A DNA stretch of 11,768 nucleotides from an uncultured Chloroflexota bacterium (GCA_902795255.1 CADBKS010000081.1:1-11768); one strand, 5' to 3'. Shown: positions 1 through 6,634, counted from the first letter of the stretch. The notes: generated by a model from the sequence alone, not told the origin. Numbers and translations are program-made.

Positions 1-32
1 TTTGGATTTTCCTCATAAAAGCTATATCTTTG
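1..32 (+). promoter_or_regulatory. Bacteroidota-type promoter (-33 TTTG / -7 TATCTTTG)
   Basis: TTTG at 1-4 and TATCTTTG at 25-32 are separated by 20 bp. This matches the established Bacteroidota primary-sigma consensus (TTTG, about 19-21 bp, TAnnTTTG) and not the TTGACA/TATAAT type used by the genes further right. Transcription would begin near 38-41, giving a leader of about 55 nt before the ATG at 95. The leader is AT-rich and has no Shine-Dalgarno site, as is usual in Bacteroidota. Confidence 0.75.
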
Positions 33-94
33 CACTGCAAATAAAGAATCAGTATCTACCTATAACAAGCAAAATAATTAATACTACGACATAA

Positions 95-322
95 ATGACC
101 GATTTCGCACAAGGCACACCTATAGCCGACGACCGCCAGCACGCTCACGTGCACCACCATACACGTAAATCCCACCGTAAGGACGAGGCAAAAATCGTCA
201 GGGAGAAAAACCGGAGATCCAAGGAAATCAGAAAAGCCTTCTCCCGAATCCTCTTTCTGGCCATGACAGCCATTGCCATCATCATCATTGCCGTCGTGGC
301 ATATCTCTATGTCATAGTTTGA
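95..322 (+). CDS. Small basic single-pass membrane protein, family not recognised
   Basis: This 75-residue protein has three visible parts. The N terminus is histidine-rich (residues 16-27 hold six His). A highly basic, probably helical stretch follows (about 24-51, many Lys/Arg with some Glu). The C-terminal hydrophobic segment (52-75) is rich in Ile, Ala and Val and should span the inner membrane, with the basic part in the cytoplasm by the positive-inside rule. I do not recognise the family and assign no function; the His cluster could bind metal, but this is only a thought. A strong Bacteroidota promoter lies about 55 nt upstream of the ATG, and the upstream sequence lacks a Shine-Dalgarno site, so the gene reads as a real Bacteroidota small protein. 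It differs in signals from all genes to its right and probably comes from another genome. Confidence 0.6.
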   Translation: MTDFAQGTPIADDRQHAHVHHHTRKSHRKDEAKIVREKNRRSKEIRKAFSRILFLAMTAIAIIIIAVVAYLYVIV

Positions 323-480
323 TACATTAGCTCGCTATTTTACCCCACCACATCATCCTATCACAATTTCAGAATTGTTAAAAAATCGCTGATTTTTAAC
401 AATTAGTTGATTATTGAAAAACGTCCCAATTTGTGTCTGTAATGTTAAACTTTGTCATTTCGGTTGAAACGTTGTCCTGT
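323..480. other. Probable junction zone between Bacteroidota-type and Bacillota-type DNA
   Basis: Non-coding and AT-rich up to about 410, then the last codons of the minus-strand exchanger frame, which remain AT-rich until about 475, after which the sequence becomes clearly GC-richer. The signals left of this zone are Bacteroidota-like and those right of it are Bacillota-like. The exact breakpoint cannot be fixed by eye. It most likely lies between the inverted repeat (373-404) and about 480, because the exchanger loses its family-like character after about residue 172 (base 477). Confidence 0.55.
373..404. repeat. AT-rich inverted repeat, 12-bp arms
   Basis: The left arm AATTGTTAAAAA (373-384) pairs perfectly with the right arm TTTTTAACAATT (393-404) around an 8-nt loop, ATCGCTGA. 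It lies 50 bp after the stop of the small membrane protein gene and just before the end of the truncated exchanger. It could serve as a weak terminator for either gene or as a protein-binding palindrome. The stem is too AT-rich to be a typical strong Rho-independent terminator. Confidence 0.6.
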
Positions 481-992
481 TCGCTCTGCTGGATCTTGTA
501 GATCGCCAGAACATAAAAGGCCATAATAATGATCGATTCGATCCCGACCCATCCGATCGAAAAACCGATCTGGCTGAAGATGGGATTCGCTACCAGTGCG
601 AAAAGCACCATCGTGCAGATAAACACGGCGAACCCGCCGGAGACCAGGTGCTTCCCCTGCGAGGTGCGCAGGATGCGCTGGTCACGGCCAAGTACATCCA
701 GGATCGCGAGGATGAACATATTGAAGGCACTGGAGCCGAAGAAGTTTCCCGCGGAGAGCTCCGGGGAACCCATTTGGATGGAGTTGATCGAGGTAAGCAG
801 TTCCGGAAGGCTTGTCGCTCCTGCAAGGAGCAGTACCCCGATGAACATTCCTCCGAGTTTTGTGCGTGCAGCGATGACGTCGCCATATTTGGCCAACTGC
901 ATCGCCGAAACGACAATTAAAGCTGCTGACAGTACAAAAGTTACCCAGACCCAGCTGCCTGTGGTAGCTGCGATTTGCAATGATTCAAACAT
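411..992 (-). CDS. Sodium/calcium exchanger (CaCA) family protein, N-terminal half only
   Basis: The 193-residue product carries one alpha repeat of the cation/Ca2+ exchanger superfamily. GATSLPELLTSI at 58-69 includes the ion-binding Glu64, and GNFFGSSAFN is at 82-91. Five hydrophobic segments can be seen (about 12-34, 47-69, 79-102, 114-137 and 140-165), the usual first half of these inner-membrane antiporters. Full-length members have about 10 helices and a second, inverted alpha repeat, which is missing here. The last 20 or so residues are hydrophilic, AT-rich in coding and unlike the family, and they run into the suspected contig junction. The frame is therefore probably cut short by the join and is unlikely to be a natural half-size protein. 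It follows the PII-like gene by 25 bp and would share its transcript. Only a weak AAAGG lies 12 nt before the ATG. Half-length exchangers that dimerise would be the alternative. Confidence 0.75.
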   Translation of the reverse strand: MFESLQIAATTGSWVWVTFVLSAALIVVSAMQLAKYGDVIAARTKLGGMFIGVLLLAGATSLPELLTSINSIQMGSPELSAGNFFGSSAFNMFILAILDVLGRDQRILRTSQGKHLVSGGFAVFICTMVLFALVANPIFSQIGFSIGWVGIESIIIMAFYVLAIYKIQQSEQDNVSTEMTKFNITDTNWDVFQ

Positions 993-1017
993 ATTCAGTT
1001 TTTGCCTTTACGGTTTG

Positions 1018-1353
1018 TTATTTATTGTAGTTCTTGTGAAGCCCCTTGATGTCAGATGCCGGCCAGTATGAGAAAATGCCGGTATTTGGCTCGGAGAGAT
1101 CGCCGATCAGGCTTTCAGTTTCCGCAAGGCAGTTCTTTACGACTTCTTCGCTTTCGACCATGGCGATCAGCGTTTTGCTTGTTTCGTCGGCGTTTGCTGT
1201 GGTAAAAGCAAAACGCCCGGGAATACGTTTCCGTACGCGGTAAGCGCCGATACTTTCAAGGATGGTTGCTCCGCGAACACCGATTTTATTCCAGCCGTCA
1301 AGAATCATATCAAGTTTTTTGGAATCATTCAGAACGAACATAATGATATACAT
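1018..1353 (-). CDS. PII-like signalling protein (GlnB/CutA-type ferredoxin fold)
   Basis: This 111-residue protein begins with the pattern of PII-like proteins: a short beta strand (YIIMFVLND), an amphipathic helix (KLDMILDGWNKIGV) and a second strand (GATILESIG, about 28-36). The central part (about 37-60) is short and basic (RVRKRIPGRF) where classical PII proteins carry the long T-loop. The classical GlnB/GlnK signature with its uridylylated tyrosine is not present, so this is a divergent PII-like member. It probably forms a trimer that binds a small ligand. It lies 25 bp upstream of an exchanger gene on the same strand, and PII relatives elsewhere often sit beside the transporter they control, so regulation of the exchanger is a reasonable inference. 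The start is well supported: AGGAGG at 1364-1369 lies 10 nt before the ATG. The ligand cannot be told from the sequence. Confidence 0.7.
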   Translation of the reverse strand: MYIIMFVLNDSKKLDMILDGWNKIGVRGATILESIGAYRVRKRIPGRFAFTTANADETSKTLIAMVESEEVVKNCLAETESLIGDLSEPNTGIFSYWPASDIKGLHKNYNK

Positions 1354-1429
1354 GGCTGTAATTCCTCCTGTCTTATTTTGCCACGAAATTATTCCCGAAC
1401 GGATCGGAACGTGACAAGTATCACCTTTT

Positions 1430-1458
1430 ATTATATCCTCAAAACCAGTCTGAATGAA
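1430..1458 (-). promoter_or_regulatory. Candidate promoter for the PII-like/exchanger unit
   Basis: A perfect -10 hexamer TATAAT reads leftward from 1435 to 1430. At 17 bp the -35 position holds only TTCATT (1458-1453), a weak match. The predicted start is near 1423, leaving a leader of about 70 nt before the ATG at 1353. The palindrome GTGA-N6-TCAC (1411-1424) covers that start and could be an operator. Confidence 0.45.
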
Positions 1459-1522
1459 ATATGAAAATTTGTCCGGAAATGCGAATGATTTTTTAAGCTT
1501 AAAGGATTTTCAGGCGTTTTAC

Positions 1523-1540
1523 TGGTACAATTGGTACTAT
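1523..1540 (+). promoter_or_regulatory. Extended -10 promoter abutting the alr start codon; 9-nt tandem repeat
   Basis: TGGTACAAT (1523-1531) fits an extended -10 element (TGN plus TACAAT), which can work without a good -35. Initiation about 7 nt downstream would fall on or next to the ATG at 1539, and no Shine-Dalgarno site is visible in the 30 nt before that ATG. The message may therefore be leaderless. A near-copy, TGGTACTAT (1532-1540), follows directly, giving a tandem repeat with a 9-nt period that runs into the start codon. Confidence 0.45.
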
Positions 1541-2654
1541 GGCTAATAAAACTTACGAAACCTGGGCTGAGATCGATCTCGGTGCAGTTGAAAATAATCT
1601 GAAACAGGTTCAAAACATCTCCGGCCTTCCGGCCGCAGCGGTTTTGAAAGCTGATGCCTACGGGCATGGCGTGCTTCCTGTGTCCCGGGCTGCTGTGAAA
1701 GCCGGTGCGGTTTTCCTTGCCGTAGCCCGTTTCTCCGAAGCGCGTGAATTGAGAAATGCCGGCTTTACGGAGCCGATCCTTGTTCTCGGGATGATCCCAC
1801 CGGAAAACGTGATCGAGGCTTCGATCATGAAAGTCCGCGGGATCCTTTTCAACCTGGAACAGATCGCCCTGTACGAAAACATCCTGCGCGGTACCGGACA
1901 TACCCTGATGGTGCATGTGAAGATCGACAGCGGGATGGGACGGCTCGGCTTTGCCGCTGAGGACGGGCTGAGGCTGATCCGGGCGGTAAAGGATTCCACT
2001 TATCTGGAGGCCGAAGGACTTTGCACACATCTGGCCCGTGCGGATGAACCCGGTGCGGACACCACGGACTGGCAGCTGGACCGTTTTGACCGGCTTCTGG
2101 CTGAAGCGGAAGCCAGCGGACTGCGTCCCCGCATCGTTCATACCGGGAATTCCGCCGGATCGCTTTTCCACAAACGCTGCGGTAAGTATGACATGGTCCG
2201 GGCCGGTGTGGCAATGTATGGAATGAATCCTTCACCCGAAGCACCGCTTCCCGAGGGTTTCCGGCAGGCGCTTTCCTGGAAGGCGGGGATCACTTCGGTC
2301 AAGATGATCCCGGGCGGCCGTGGAATCAGTTACGGACACCGCTACATCACACATGGTGAGGAACAGCGTGTGGGTGTGATCCCGGTCGGCTATGCGGACG
2401 GGTACCGCCGTGTGCAGGGGAACAGGGTCCTGGTGCACGGACAGTCTGTTCCGGTGATCGGAAATATCTGTATGGACCAGTGCATGATCGATCTGACCGA
2501 TGTCCCGGATGCGGTGATCGGCGATGAGGCGGTCCTGATCGGCACCCAGGGAAATGCCTCGATCACGGCGGAAGATGTAGCTGCGGTCTGGGGCACCATC
2601 AACTATGAAGTAACGTGCGGGATCGCGCACCGTGTGAACCGCTTTTATTTCTGA
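1539..2654 (+). CDS. alr: Alanine racemase
   Basis: This PLP enzyme interconverts L- and D-alanine in the cytosol and supplies D-Ala for peptidoglycan. The 371-residue length is normal for the family. The N-terminal TIM barrel opens with WAEIDLGAVENNL (9-21). The PLP-binding lysine is Lys37 in AVLKADAYGHG (34-44). HVKIDSGMGRLGF and the HTGNSAG segment are further barrel signatures. The second catalytic residue is Tyr265 in GISYGHRY. The NICMDQCMID motif and the C-terminal beta domain complete the protein. All key residues are present, so it should be active. The start follows family alignment; it has no Shine-Dalgarno site but sits directly behind a -10-like element. The recJ start codon follows after 8 nt, so the two genes are probably co-transcribed. 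Confidence 0.96.
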   Translation: MANKTYETWAEIDLGAVENNLKQVQNISGLPAAAVLKADAYGHGVLPVSRAAVKAGAVFLAVARFSEARELRNAGFTEPILVLGMIPPENVIEASIMKVRGILFNLEQIALYENILRGTGHTLMVHVKIDSGMGRLGFAAEDGLRLIRAVKDSTYLEAEGLCTHLARADEPGADTTDWQLDRFDRLLAEAEASGLRPRIVHTGNSAGSLFHKRCGKYDMVRAGVAMYGMNPSPEAPLPEGFRQALSWKAGITSVKMIPGGRGISYGHRYITHGEEQRVGVIPVGYADGYRRVQGNRVLVHGQSVPVIGNICMDQCMIDLTDVPDAVIGDEAVLIGTQGNASITAEDVAAVWGTINYEVTCGIAHRVNRFYF

Positions 2655-2662
2655 GGCCGGCT

Positions 2663-4405
2663 TTGAGCAAAGATCCCGTTTCCCTTTACCGCTGGCAGCT
2701 GTATCCGCCGATGACCTGTGCGGACCTGGATGAGCTCTCCGCTTATCCCCGGATCCTGCAAAAGCTCCTGGCTATCCGCGGAATTCATGATCAGCGCGGT
2801 GCGGAGGTCTTTCTGACCCGGAACGGCAGTCTTTTTGACCCGCTTGACGGTACGAAAGGGCTGAAGGGTATGCCCGCGGCGGTCCGCATGATCCTTGATG
2901 CGGTGGACCGGAAACAGAAGATCGCCGTCTACGGGGATTACGACGTGGACGGCATAACCGCCAGCTGCATTCTGGTGCAGCTGCTGCGTGGGATCGGCGC
3001 TCCGGACACGGTCAGTTATATCCCCGACCGTTTTGAGGAAGGTTACGGACTGAATAAGGACGCGCTGAAATATCTTGCGGATCAGGGGACCGATCTGGTG
3101 ATCACGGTGGACTGCGGGATCCGTTCCACGGAGGAAGCCGTTTATGCCCATGAGCTCGGGCTGAAGATCATCATCAGCGATCATCATGAGCCCGGCGAGG
3201 TGATCCCGGAAGCGGATGTTGTGATCTGCGCAAAGCAGCCGGGTGATCCTTATCCCGAGAAAAATCTGGCCGGTGTCGGTGTGGCTTACAAAATCGCGGA
3301 GGCCGTTCTGGAAGTGCGGCCGCAAAACGGGATGGAAGCCCGGGACTGGGTGGATATCGCCGCGGTCGGGACGGTGGCCGATATCGTGCCGATGACGGAA
3401 GAGAACCGTGCGCTGGTCCGGGACGGTCTGCGGAAACTGCGGAATCAGCCCCGGCCTGCTGTGCAGGCGCTTGCCGAAGTGGGCGGTTTCCATATCGCTG
3501 AGATCTCGACGCAGACGATCGGTTTCGGGATCGCTCCGCGACTGAATGCTCCCGGACGTCTGGATAAGGCGTCGCTCTCCTTTGATCTGCTGATGAGTGA
3601 GAGCCTTGCGGACGCCAGCGTGCTGGCCGCCGAGGTCAACCGTAAAAACGAAGAACGGCGCGATCTGGCTGCCATGATCCAGAAAAAAGCGGCTGAAGGC
3701 CTGACCCGCGAAAATGTTCCGGCTGTGATCTGTAGCAGGGACCGTGATTTCAACATGGGGATCGTCGGACTCGGTGCGGCCCGGCTGACGGAGTCCTTTT
3801 ACCGTCCAGCCGTGATCGGTGCGATGGGCGAGACGGAGACCCGGGCTTCCTGCCGCAGCATTGAAGAATTCAGCATGATCGAAGCGCTGGATGAATTGAA
3901 TGAACGTTTCCCGGGACTTCTGAAAAAATACGGCGGCCACTGGAAGGCTGCCGGTCTGACGGTCAGCAATGAGGACTGGGATGAGTTTTCCAGGCGCATC
4001 AATGAGATCGCGGAACGAAAACTGGCCGGTCTACAGCTTGTCCCGACGAAAAAGTATGATATGGAGCTTCAGCCGGCTTATGCGGATCTGGCTCTGGTCG
4101 ATCTGCTGGAACAGCTGGAACCGCACGGCGAAGGGAATCCGGAGCCGCTGTTTGTGTTCCGCGGGCTGAATGTACAGTTCGCGAAGCGCATCGGCAAGGA
4201 CAGCACACATCTGAAGGCCGTTTTTTCCGGGCCGGACGGGCGCCAGATCGAGGGGGTGGCTTTCGGTCAGGGGGACTGGTGTGACTGGCTGAAGGCACAC
4301 GGCCGGATCGACGTGCTTTGCAGCCTGGAGAAAAACACCTACCGGGACGAGACAAAGCTCCAGCTGCACATCATCGATTTCCACGCTCCGGAAGAAGTGA
4401 ACTGA
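2663..4405 (+). CDS. recJ: Single-stranded-DNA-specific 5'-3' exonuclease RecJ
   Basis: RecJ degrades single-stranded DNA 5' to 3' in recombination and mismatch/base-excision repair, using two metal ions in the cytosol. All DHH-family motifs are present: YGDYDVDG at 90-97, the metal-binding Asp150 in VITVDCGI, DHH at 173-175 and Asp240 in GTVADIVP. LNAPGRL follows. The DHHA1 half ends in GGHWKAAGL (His426), followed by the C-terminal OB-fold region with the EPHGEGNPEP motif. The length of 580 residues matches compact full-length RecJ. The start chosen is TTG at 2663, with GAGG (2653-2656) 6 nt before it. A longer frame from 2615 would overlap alr by 40 bp and add residues unlike RecJ. The RYWQL-type strand typical of RecJ N termini begins soon after the TTG. 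An ATG at 2711 is a less likely start. The gene ends directly at a strong hairpin. Confidence 0.95.
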   Translation: MSKDPVSLYRWQLYPPMTCADLDELSAYPRILQKLLAIRGIHDQRGAEVFLTRNGSLFDPLDGTKGLKGMPAAVRMILDAVDRKQKIAVYGDYDVDGITASCILVQLLRGIGAPDTVSYIPDRFEEGYGLNKDALKYLADQGTDLVITVDCGIRSTEEAVYAHELGLKIIISDHHEPGEVIPEADVVICAKQPGDPYPEKNLAGVGVAYKIAEAVLEVRPQNGMEARDWVDIAAVGTVADIVPMTEENRALVRDGLRKLRNQPRPAVQALAEVGGFHIAEISTQTIGFGIAPRLNAPGRLDKASLSFDLLMSESLADASVLAAEVNRKNEERRDLAAMIQKKAAEGLTRENVPAVICSRDRDFNMGIVGLGAARLTESFYRPAVIGAMGETETRASCRSIEEFSMIEALDELNERFPGLLKKYGGHWKAAGLTVSNEDWDEFSRRINEIAERKLAGLQLVPTKKYDMELQPAYADLALVDLLEQLEPHGEGNPEPLFVFRGLNVQFAKRIGKDSTHLKAVFSGPDGRQIEGVAFGQGDWCDWLKAHGRIDVLCSLEKNTYRDETKLQLHIIDFHAPEEVN

Positions 4406-4434
4406 ACAAAAAAGACGCGAAGCGTCTTTTTTGT
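4406..4434. terminator. Bidirectional Rho-independent terminator between recJ and cobU
   Basis: A perfect 13-bp stem (4406-4418 with 4422-4434) closes a GAA loop. The core is GACGC/GCGTC flanked by runs of six A and six T, so a U-run follows the core in either direction. It starts at the base after the recJ stop codon. It also lies 117 bp beyond the end of cobU on the other strand, so it can end both converging transcripts. The 4435-4551 spacer holds nothing else I recognise. Confidence 0.93.
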
Positions 4435-4551
4435 TATATCTGCACAGGGAAAACCGTCATTTCATCTGCAGCGGCAAAGAGACAGCCTTTCTGTAGTTCC
4501 GTATGATCCGTCTCTCAAACAGCAGCCCCCGGCCCCGGTCCCCTGATGACT

Positions 4552-5115
4552 CTATTTCACTTTCATCGGGATGCCGGCGATCATGAAGAGCACTTCTCCG
4601 GCTGCCGCCGCGGCAGCCTGGTTCGCCCGTCCGAGAAGGTCCCGGTAGGTCCGTCCGAGTTTGTATGCCGGGACAACGCCCATCCCGACCTCGTTGGAGA
4701 CGATGATCCAGCGGGTCTCCGGGGTTTCCCCGATCAGACGGAACAGCGGGTCCAGTTCCTGTTCGCGGAGAGTCCGGAAGGCATCCGCTTCCGGAACATT
4801 TTCATCCAGGGTGAGCAGTACATTGGACGTGAGGACCGAAAGACAGTCCAGCAGCACACAGCCGGCAGGCTGTTCCTGCAGCGCTTCACGCAGATGTGCT
4901 GCAGCGCCATGCGGTGCGTCAACCGTCCGCCATCCGGCCGGTCTGCGGGAGCGGTGGATCGCCACGCGCCTTTCCATTTCCTCATCCAGGATCTCTGCTG
5001 TCGCGCAGTAGATGACGGAATCCCCGGACTGCAGTGCGCGCTGTTCCGCAAGTGTGGATTTTCCGCTGCGGGCCCCGCCCAGGATGAAGGTGAGGTTTGA
5101 AAGGGTATCGTTCAT
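4552..5115 (-). CDS. cobU: Adenosylcobinamide kinase / adenosylcobinamide-phosphate guanylyltransferase
   Basis: CobU phosphorylates adenosylcobinamide and then transfers GMP to give AdoCbi-GDP, the activated corrinoid of nucleotide-loop assembly. The 187-residue protein shows the P-loop GGARSGKS (13-20) and His54 in the RVAIHRSRRP segment, which corresponds to the guanylylated histidine of the family. VLLDCLSVLTSN is at 87-98, SNEVGMGVVP at 140-149 and GRTYRDLLGRANQ at 154-166. The length matches the family. Two start codons are possible. I chose the one at 5115 because its ATG overlaps the stop of the upstream gene as ATGA and AAGGG lies about 7 nt before it; the ATG at 5121 is too close to that site. 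It is the last gene of the five-gene operon. Confidence 0.95.
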   Translation of the reverse strand: MNDTLSNLTFILGGARSGKSTLAEQRALQSGDSVIYCATAEILDEEMERRVAIHRSRRPAGWRTVDAPHGAAAHLREALQEQPAGCVLLDCLSVLTSNVLLTLDENVPEADAFRTLREQELDPLFRLIGETPETRWIIVSNEVGMGVVPAYKLGRTYRDLLGRANQAAAAAAGEVLFMIAGIPMKVK

Positions 5116-5888
5116 AGGCATTCCCTTATCATTTCCATGGATTCATTAAAATCGGTCTCATTGAAGATCTCCAGTGTCAGGACGCCGCGGTAACCGTAGC
5201 GGACGAGCTCCGAGAGGACCGCCCGGACCGCCTCTTTGGGCATGTGCCGCAGTGACTGATGGTCGCGGGTCCCGACCCCGTGAAAATGGATCACGGTGGT
5301 CCGATCCAGCCATCTGCGCATTACCGGGACCGGGTCGATCTGCTGAAGGAACAGGTGCCCGATATCCAGACAGGCATGGGTCCCGCAGGCACGGATCACG
5401 GGTTCGTTCCAGTCGATCGGGTAGCGCTCCAGGTTTTCGACGGCAAATTCTCCGCGTATTCCCGAGCGTTCTGCCAGGGCGCTGACCGCACGGATCCGTT
5501 GATCCTGCCAGTTCTGCAGGGCTTCACCCGGCTCGTCCGGAACGTCTTTGCATTCCAGATGGCAGACGTAGGCATGCGGGTCCAGACCGCGGGTGCCGCT
5601 GATCACCTTCATGGCTTTTTCGATCGAAATATCCCGGTCGTGGTCCGAGAAGTTCAGGTCCAGCGGCAGATGGACGGTGTAGCTCAGCCCGTGTCCGGCA
5701 GCAATGGCTTTGAGCTCCGCGGACTGTTCGGCGTCCGGAATGTTGCAGTATTCATCAATGTCAAACAGGACCAGTTCAATATCCCTGACTTTATCCGCAA
5801 GGTACCGGACATTCGGCAGGATATCATCCGGGATGATGTAGGAGGTCGTTCCGATCCGGAACGGGAGTTCGTCAAACCATTTTTTCAT
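5112..5888 (-). CDS. cbiR: CbiR-like cobamide remodelling enzyme (AP-endonuclease-2/xylose-isomerase-like TIM barrel)
   Basis: This 258-residue protein has the fold signature of the AP-endonuclease-2/xylose-isomerase-like TIM-barrel family. Likely metal ligands sit at the ends of successive strands: His73 (TVHLPLDL), His110 (CHLE), Glu151 (VENLE), Asp175 and His178 (CLDIGH), His203 (HFHGVG), Asp209-His210 and Glu240 (TLEIF). Proteins of this family encoded among cobamide genes include CbiR, first characterised in Akkermansia muciniphila, which cleaves the nucleotide loop of cobamides so the lower ligand can be exchanged. I assign this gene to CbiR by fold, length and its place between cobS and cobU. 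The catalytic residues of CbiR itself were not compared. ATGA overlaps join it to cobS upstream and cobU downstream. The start at 5888 is supported by AGGTGA (5893-5898) and the overlap; a longer upstream frame is only the shadow of cobS. Confidence 0.75.
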   Translation of the reverse strand: MKKWFDELPFRIGTTSYIIPDDILPNVRYLADKVRDIELVLFDIDEYCNIPDAEQSAELKAIAAGHGLSYTVHLPLDLNFSDHDRDISIEKAMKVISGTRGLDPHAYVCHLECKDVPDEPGEALQNWQDQRIRAVSALAERSGIRGEFAVENLERYPIDWNEPVIRACGTHACLDIGHLFLQQIDPVPVMRRWLDRTTVIHFHGVGTRDHQSLRHMPKEAVRAVLSELVRYGYRGVLTLEIFNETDFNESMEMIRECL

Positions 5889-6634
5889 GGCATCACCTGT
5901 GCGCCGAGCAGGAGCACGATCTCCGCCAGCTCGATGCTGAAGCCGAGTACGTCCCCGTTCACACCGCCGATCTTCTTTTTCGCCGTCAGTGCGAGAAGCC
6001 CGATGACGGCGAGGTTCAGCAGCGGGTAAAGCAGTCCGAAAGGACCGGAAAGGAGCGCCAGCAGGACCGGAAGCGGTGCGGTATACAGTGCGATCTGCCG
6101 CGGGCAGTGTTTCTTCAGCATGGCCGCCAGACCGTTGGGATTGGCCAGCGGGAGACCGAGCAGAAAAAACATTGCCCAGCGGGAGCATGCGCCGGTGAGT
6201 GCGAAAAACAGGATCCCTTTATCGGATGGAAGGTACCGGATGCAGAGCCATTTCAGAAGCAGGGCACAGAACACACCGAGCGCTCCGTATGTCCCGAGTT
6301 TCGGATCCTTCATGATCTCCAGCCTGCGTTCCGGTGCTGCGGAACAGCCGAAACCGTCCATACAGTCCGCCAGCCCGTCCCAGTGCAGGGCACCGCTCAG
6401 CAGGAGCCAGACGATCAGGGTCAGGAAAGCGGCCAGCGGTTTTTCAAAGACCTTGCCGAGCAGCAGGTATGCACACCCGGCAAGGACTCCGATCACGGCG
6501 CCGGTCAGCGGGTAAAACAGCGCCGACCACCCGAAATCCGTATCGCTCCATTCTTTTTTCTGAGGGACGGGCAGGATCGTCAGGAATCCGAAAGCCATCC
6601 GCAGTGCGTTCAGCAGATCCGGTTTTTCATTCAT
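5885..6634 (-). CDS. cobS: Adenosylcobinamide-GDP ribazoletransferase (cobalamin synthase)
   Basis: CobS is the inner-membrane enzyme that joins AdoCbi-GDP to alpha-ribazole (phosphate) in the last condensation step of cobamide assembly. The 249-residue length is normal. The conserved cytoplasmic motif GALHWDGLADCMDGFG (81-96) has the Asp residues (86, 90, 93) thought to bind Mg2+. RLEIMKDPKLGTYG (104-117), the GACSRWAMF segment and GVNGDVLG near the C terminus are also intact. Several hydrophobic helices separate these motifs. The start at 6634 is chosen because the family begins near residue 1 of this frame, with LNALRMAFGFLTILPVP at 8-24. An upstream extension would overlap galK and looks like noise. 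The gap to the kinase stop is 4 nt and no clear Shine-Dalgarno site exists, so translation probably depends on coupling. Confidence 0.95.
   Translation of the reverse strand: MNEKPDLLNALRMAFGFLTILPVPQKKEWSDTDFGWSALFYPLTGAVIGVLAGCAYLLLGKVFEKPLAAFLTLIVWLLLSGALHWDGLADCMDGFGCSAAPERRLEIMKDPKLGTYGALGVFCALLLKWLCIRYLPSDKGILFFALTGACSRWAMFFLLGLPLANPNGLAAMLKKHCPRQIALYTAPLPVLLALLSGPFGLLYPLLNLAVIGLLALTAKKKIGGVNGDVLGFSIELAEIVLLLGAQVMP

Noticed and set aside
373..404. AT-rich palindrome as a dif/XerCD site
   Set aside because: The arms and spacer do not resemble the dif consensus I know, and the spacer is 8 nt without the expected conserved bases.
529..1071. Plus-strand open frame of 180 codons opposite the exchanger and PII-like genes
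   Set aside because: It is antisense to genes with clear family motifs, shows no domain of its own and has no ribosome binding site.
2615..2662. Longer start for recJ
   Set aside because: It would overlap alr by 40 bp and the added residues do not look like RecJ; TTG at 2663 has a well-spaced GAGG.
2645..3940. Minus-strand open frame of 431 codons opposite recJ
   Set aside because: Shadow of recJ codon bias. The translation is rich in His, Arg and Gln without hydrophobic core patterns or motifs.
5889..6188. N-terminal extension of the CbiR-like gene by 100 residues
   Set aside because: The extra residues are an out-of-frame reading of cobS; the ATGA overlap and AGGTGA site support the start at 5888.
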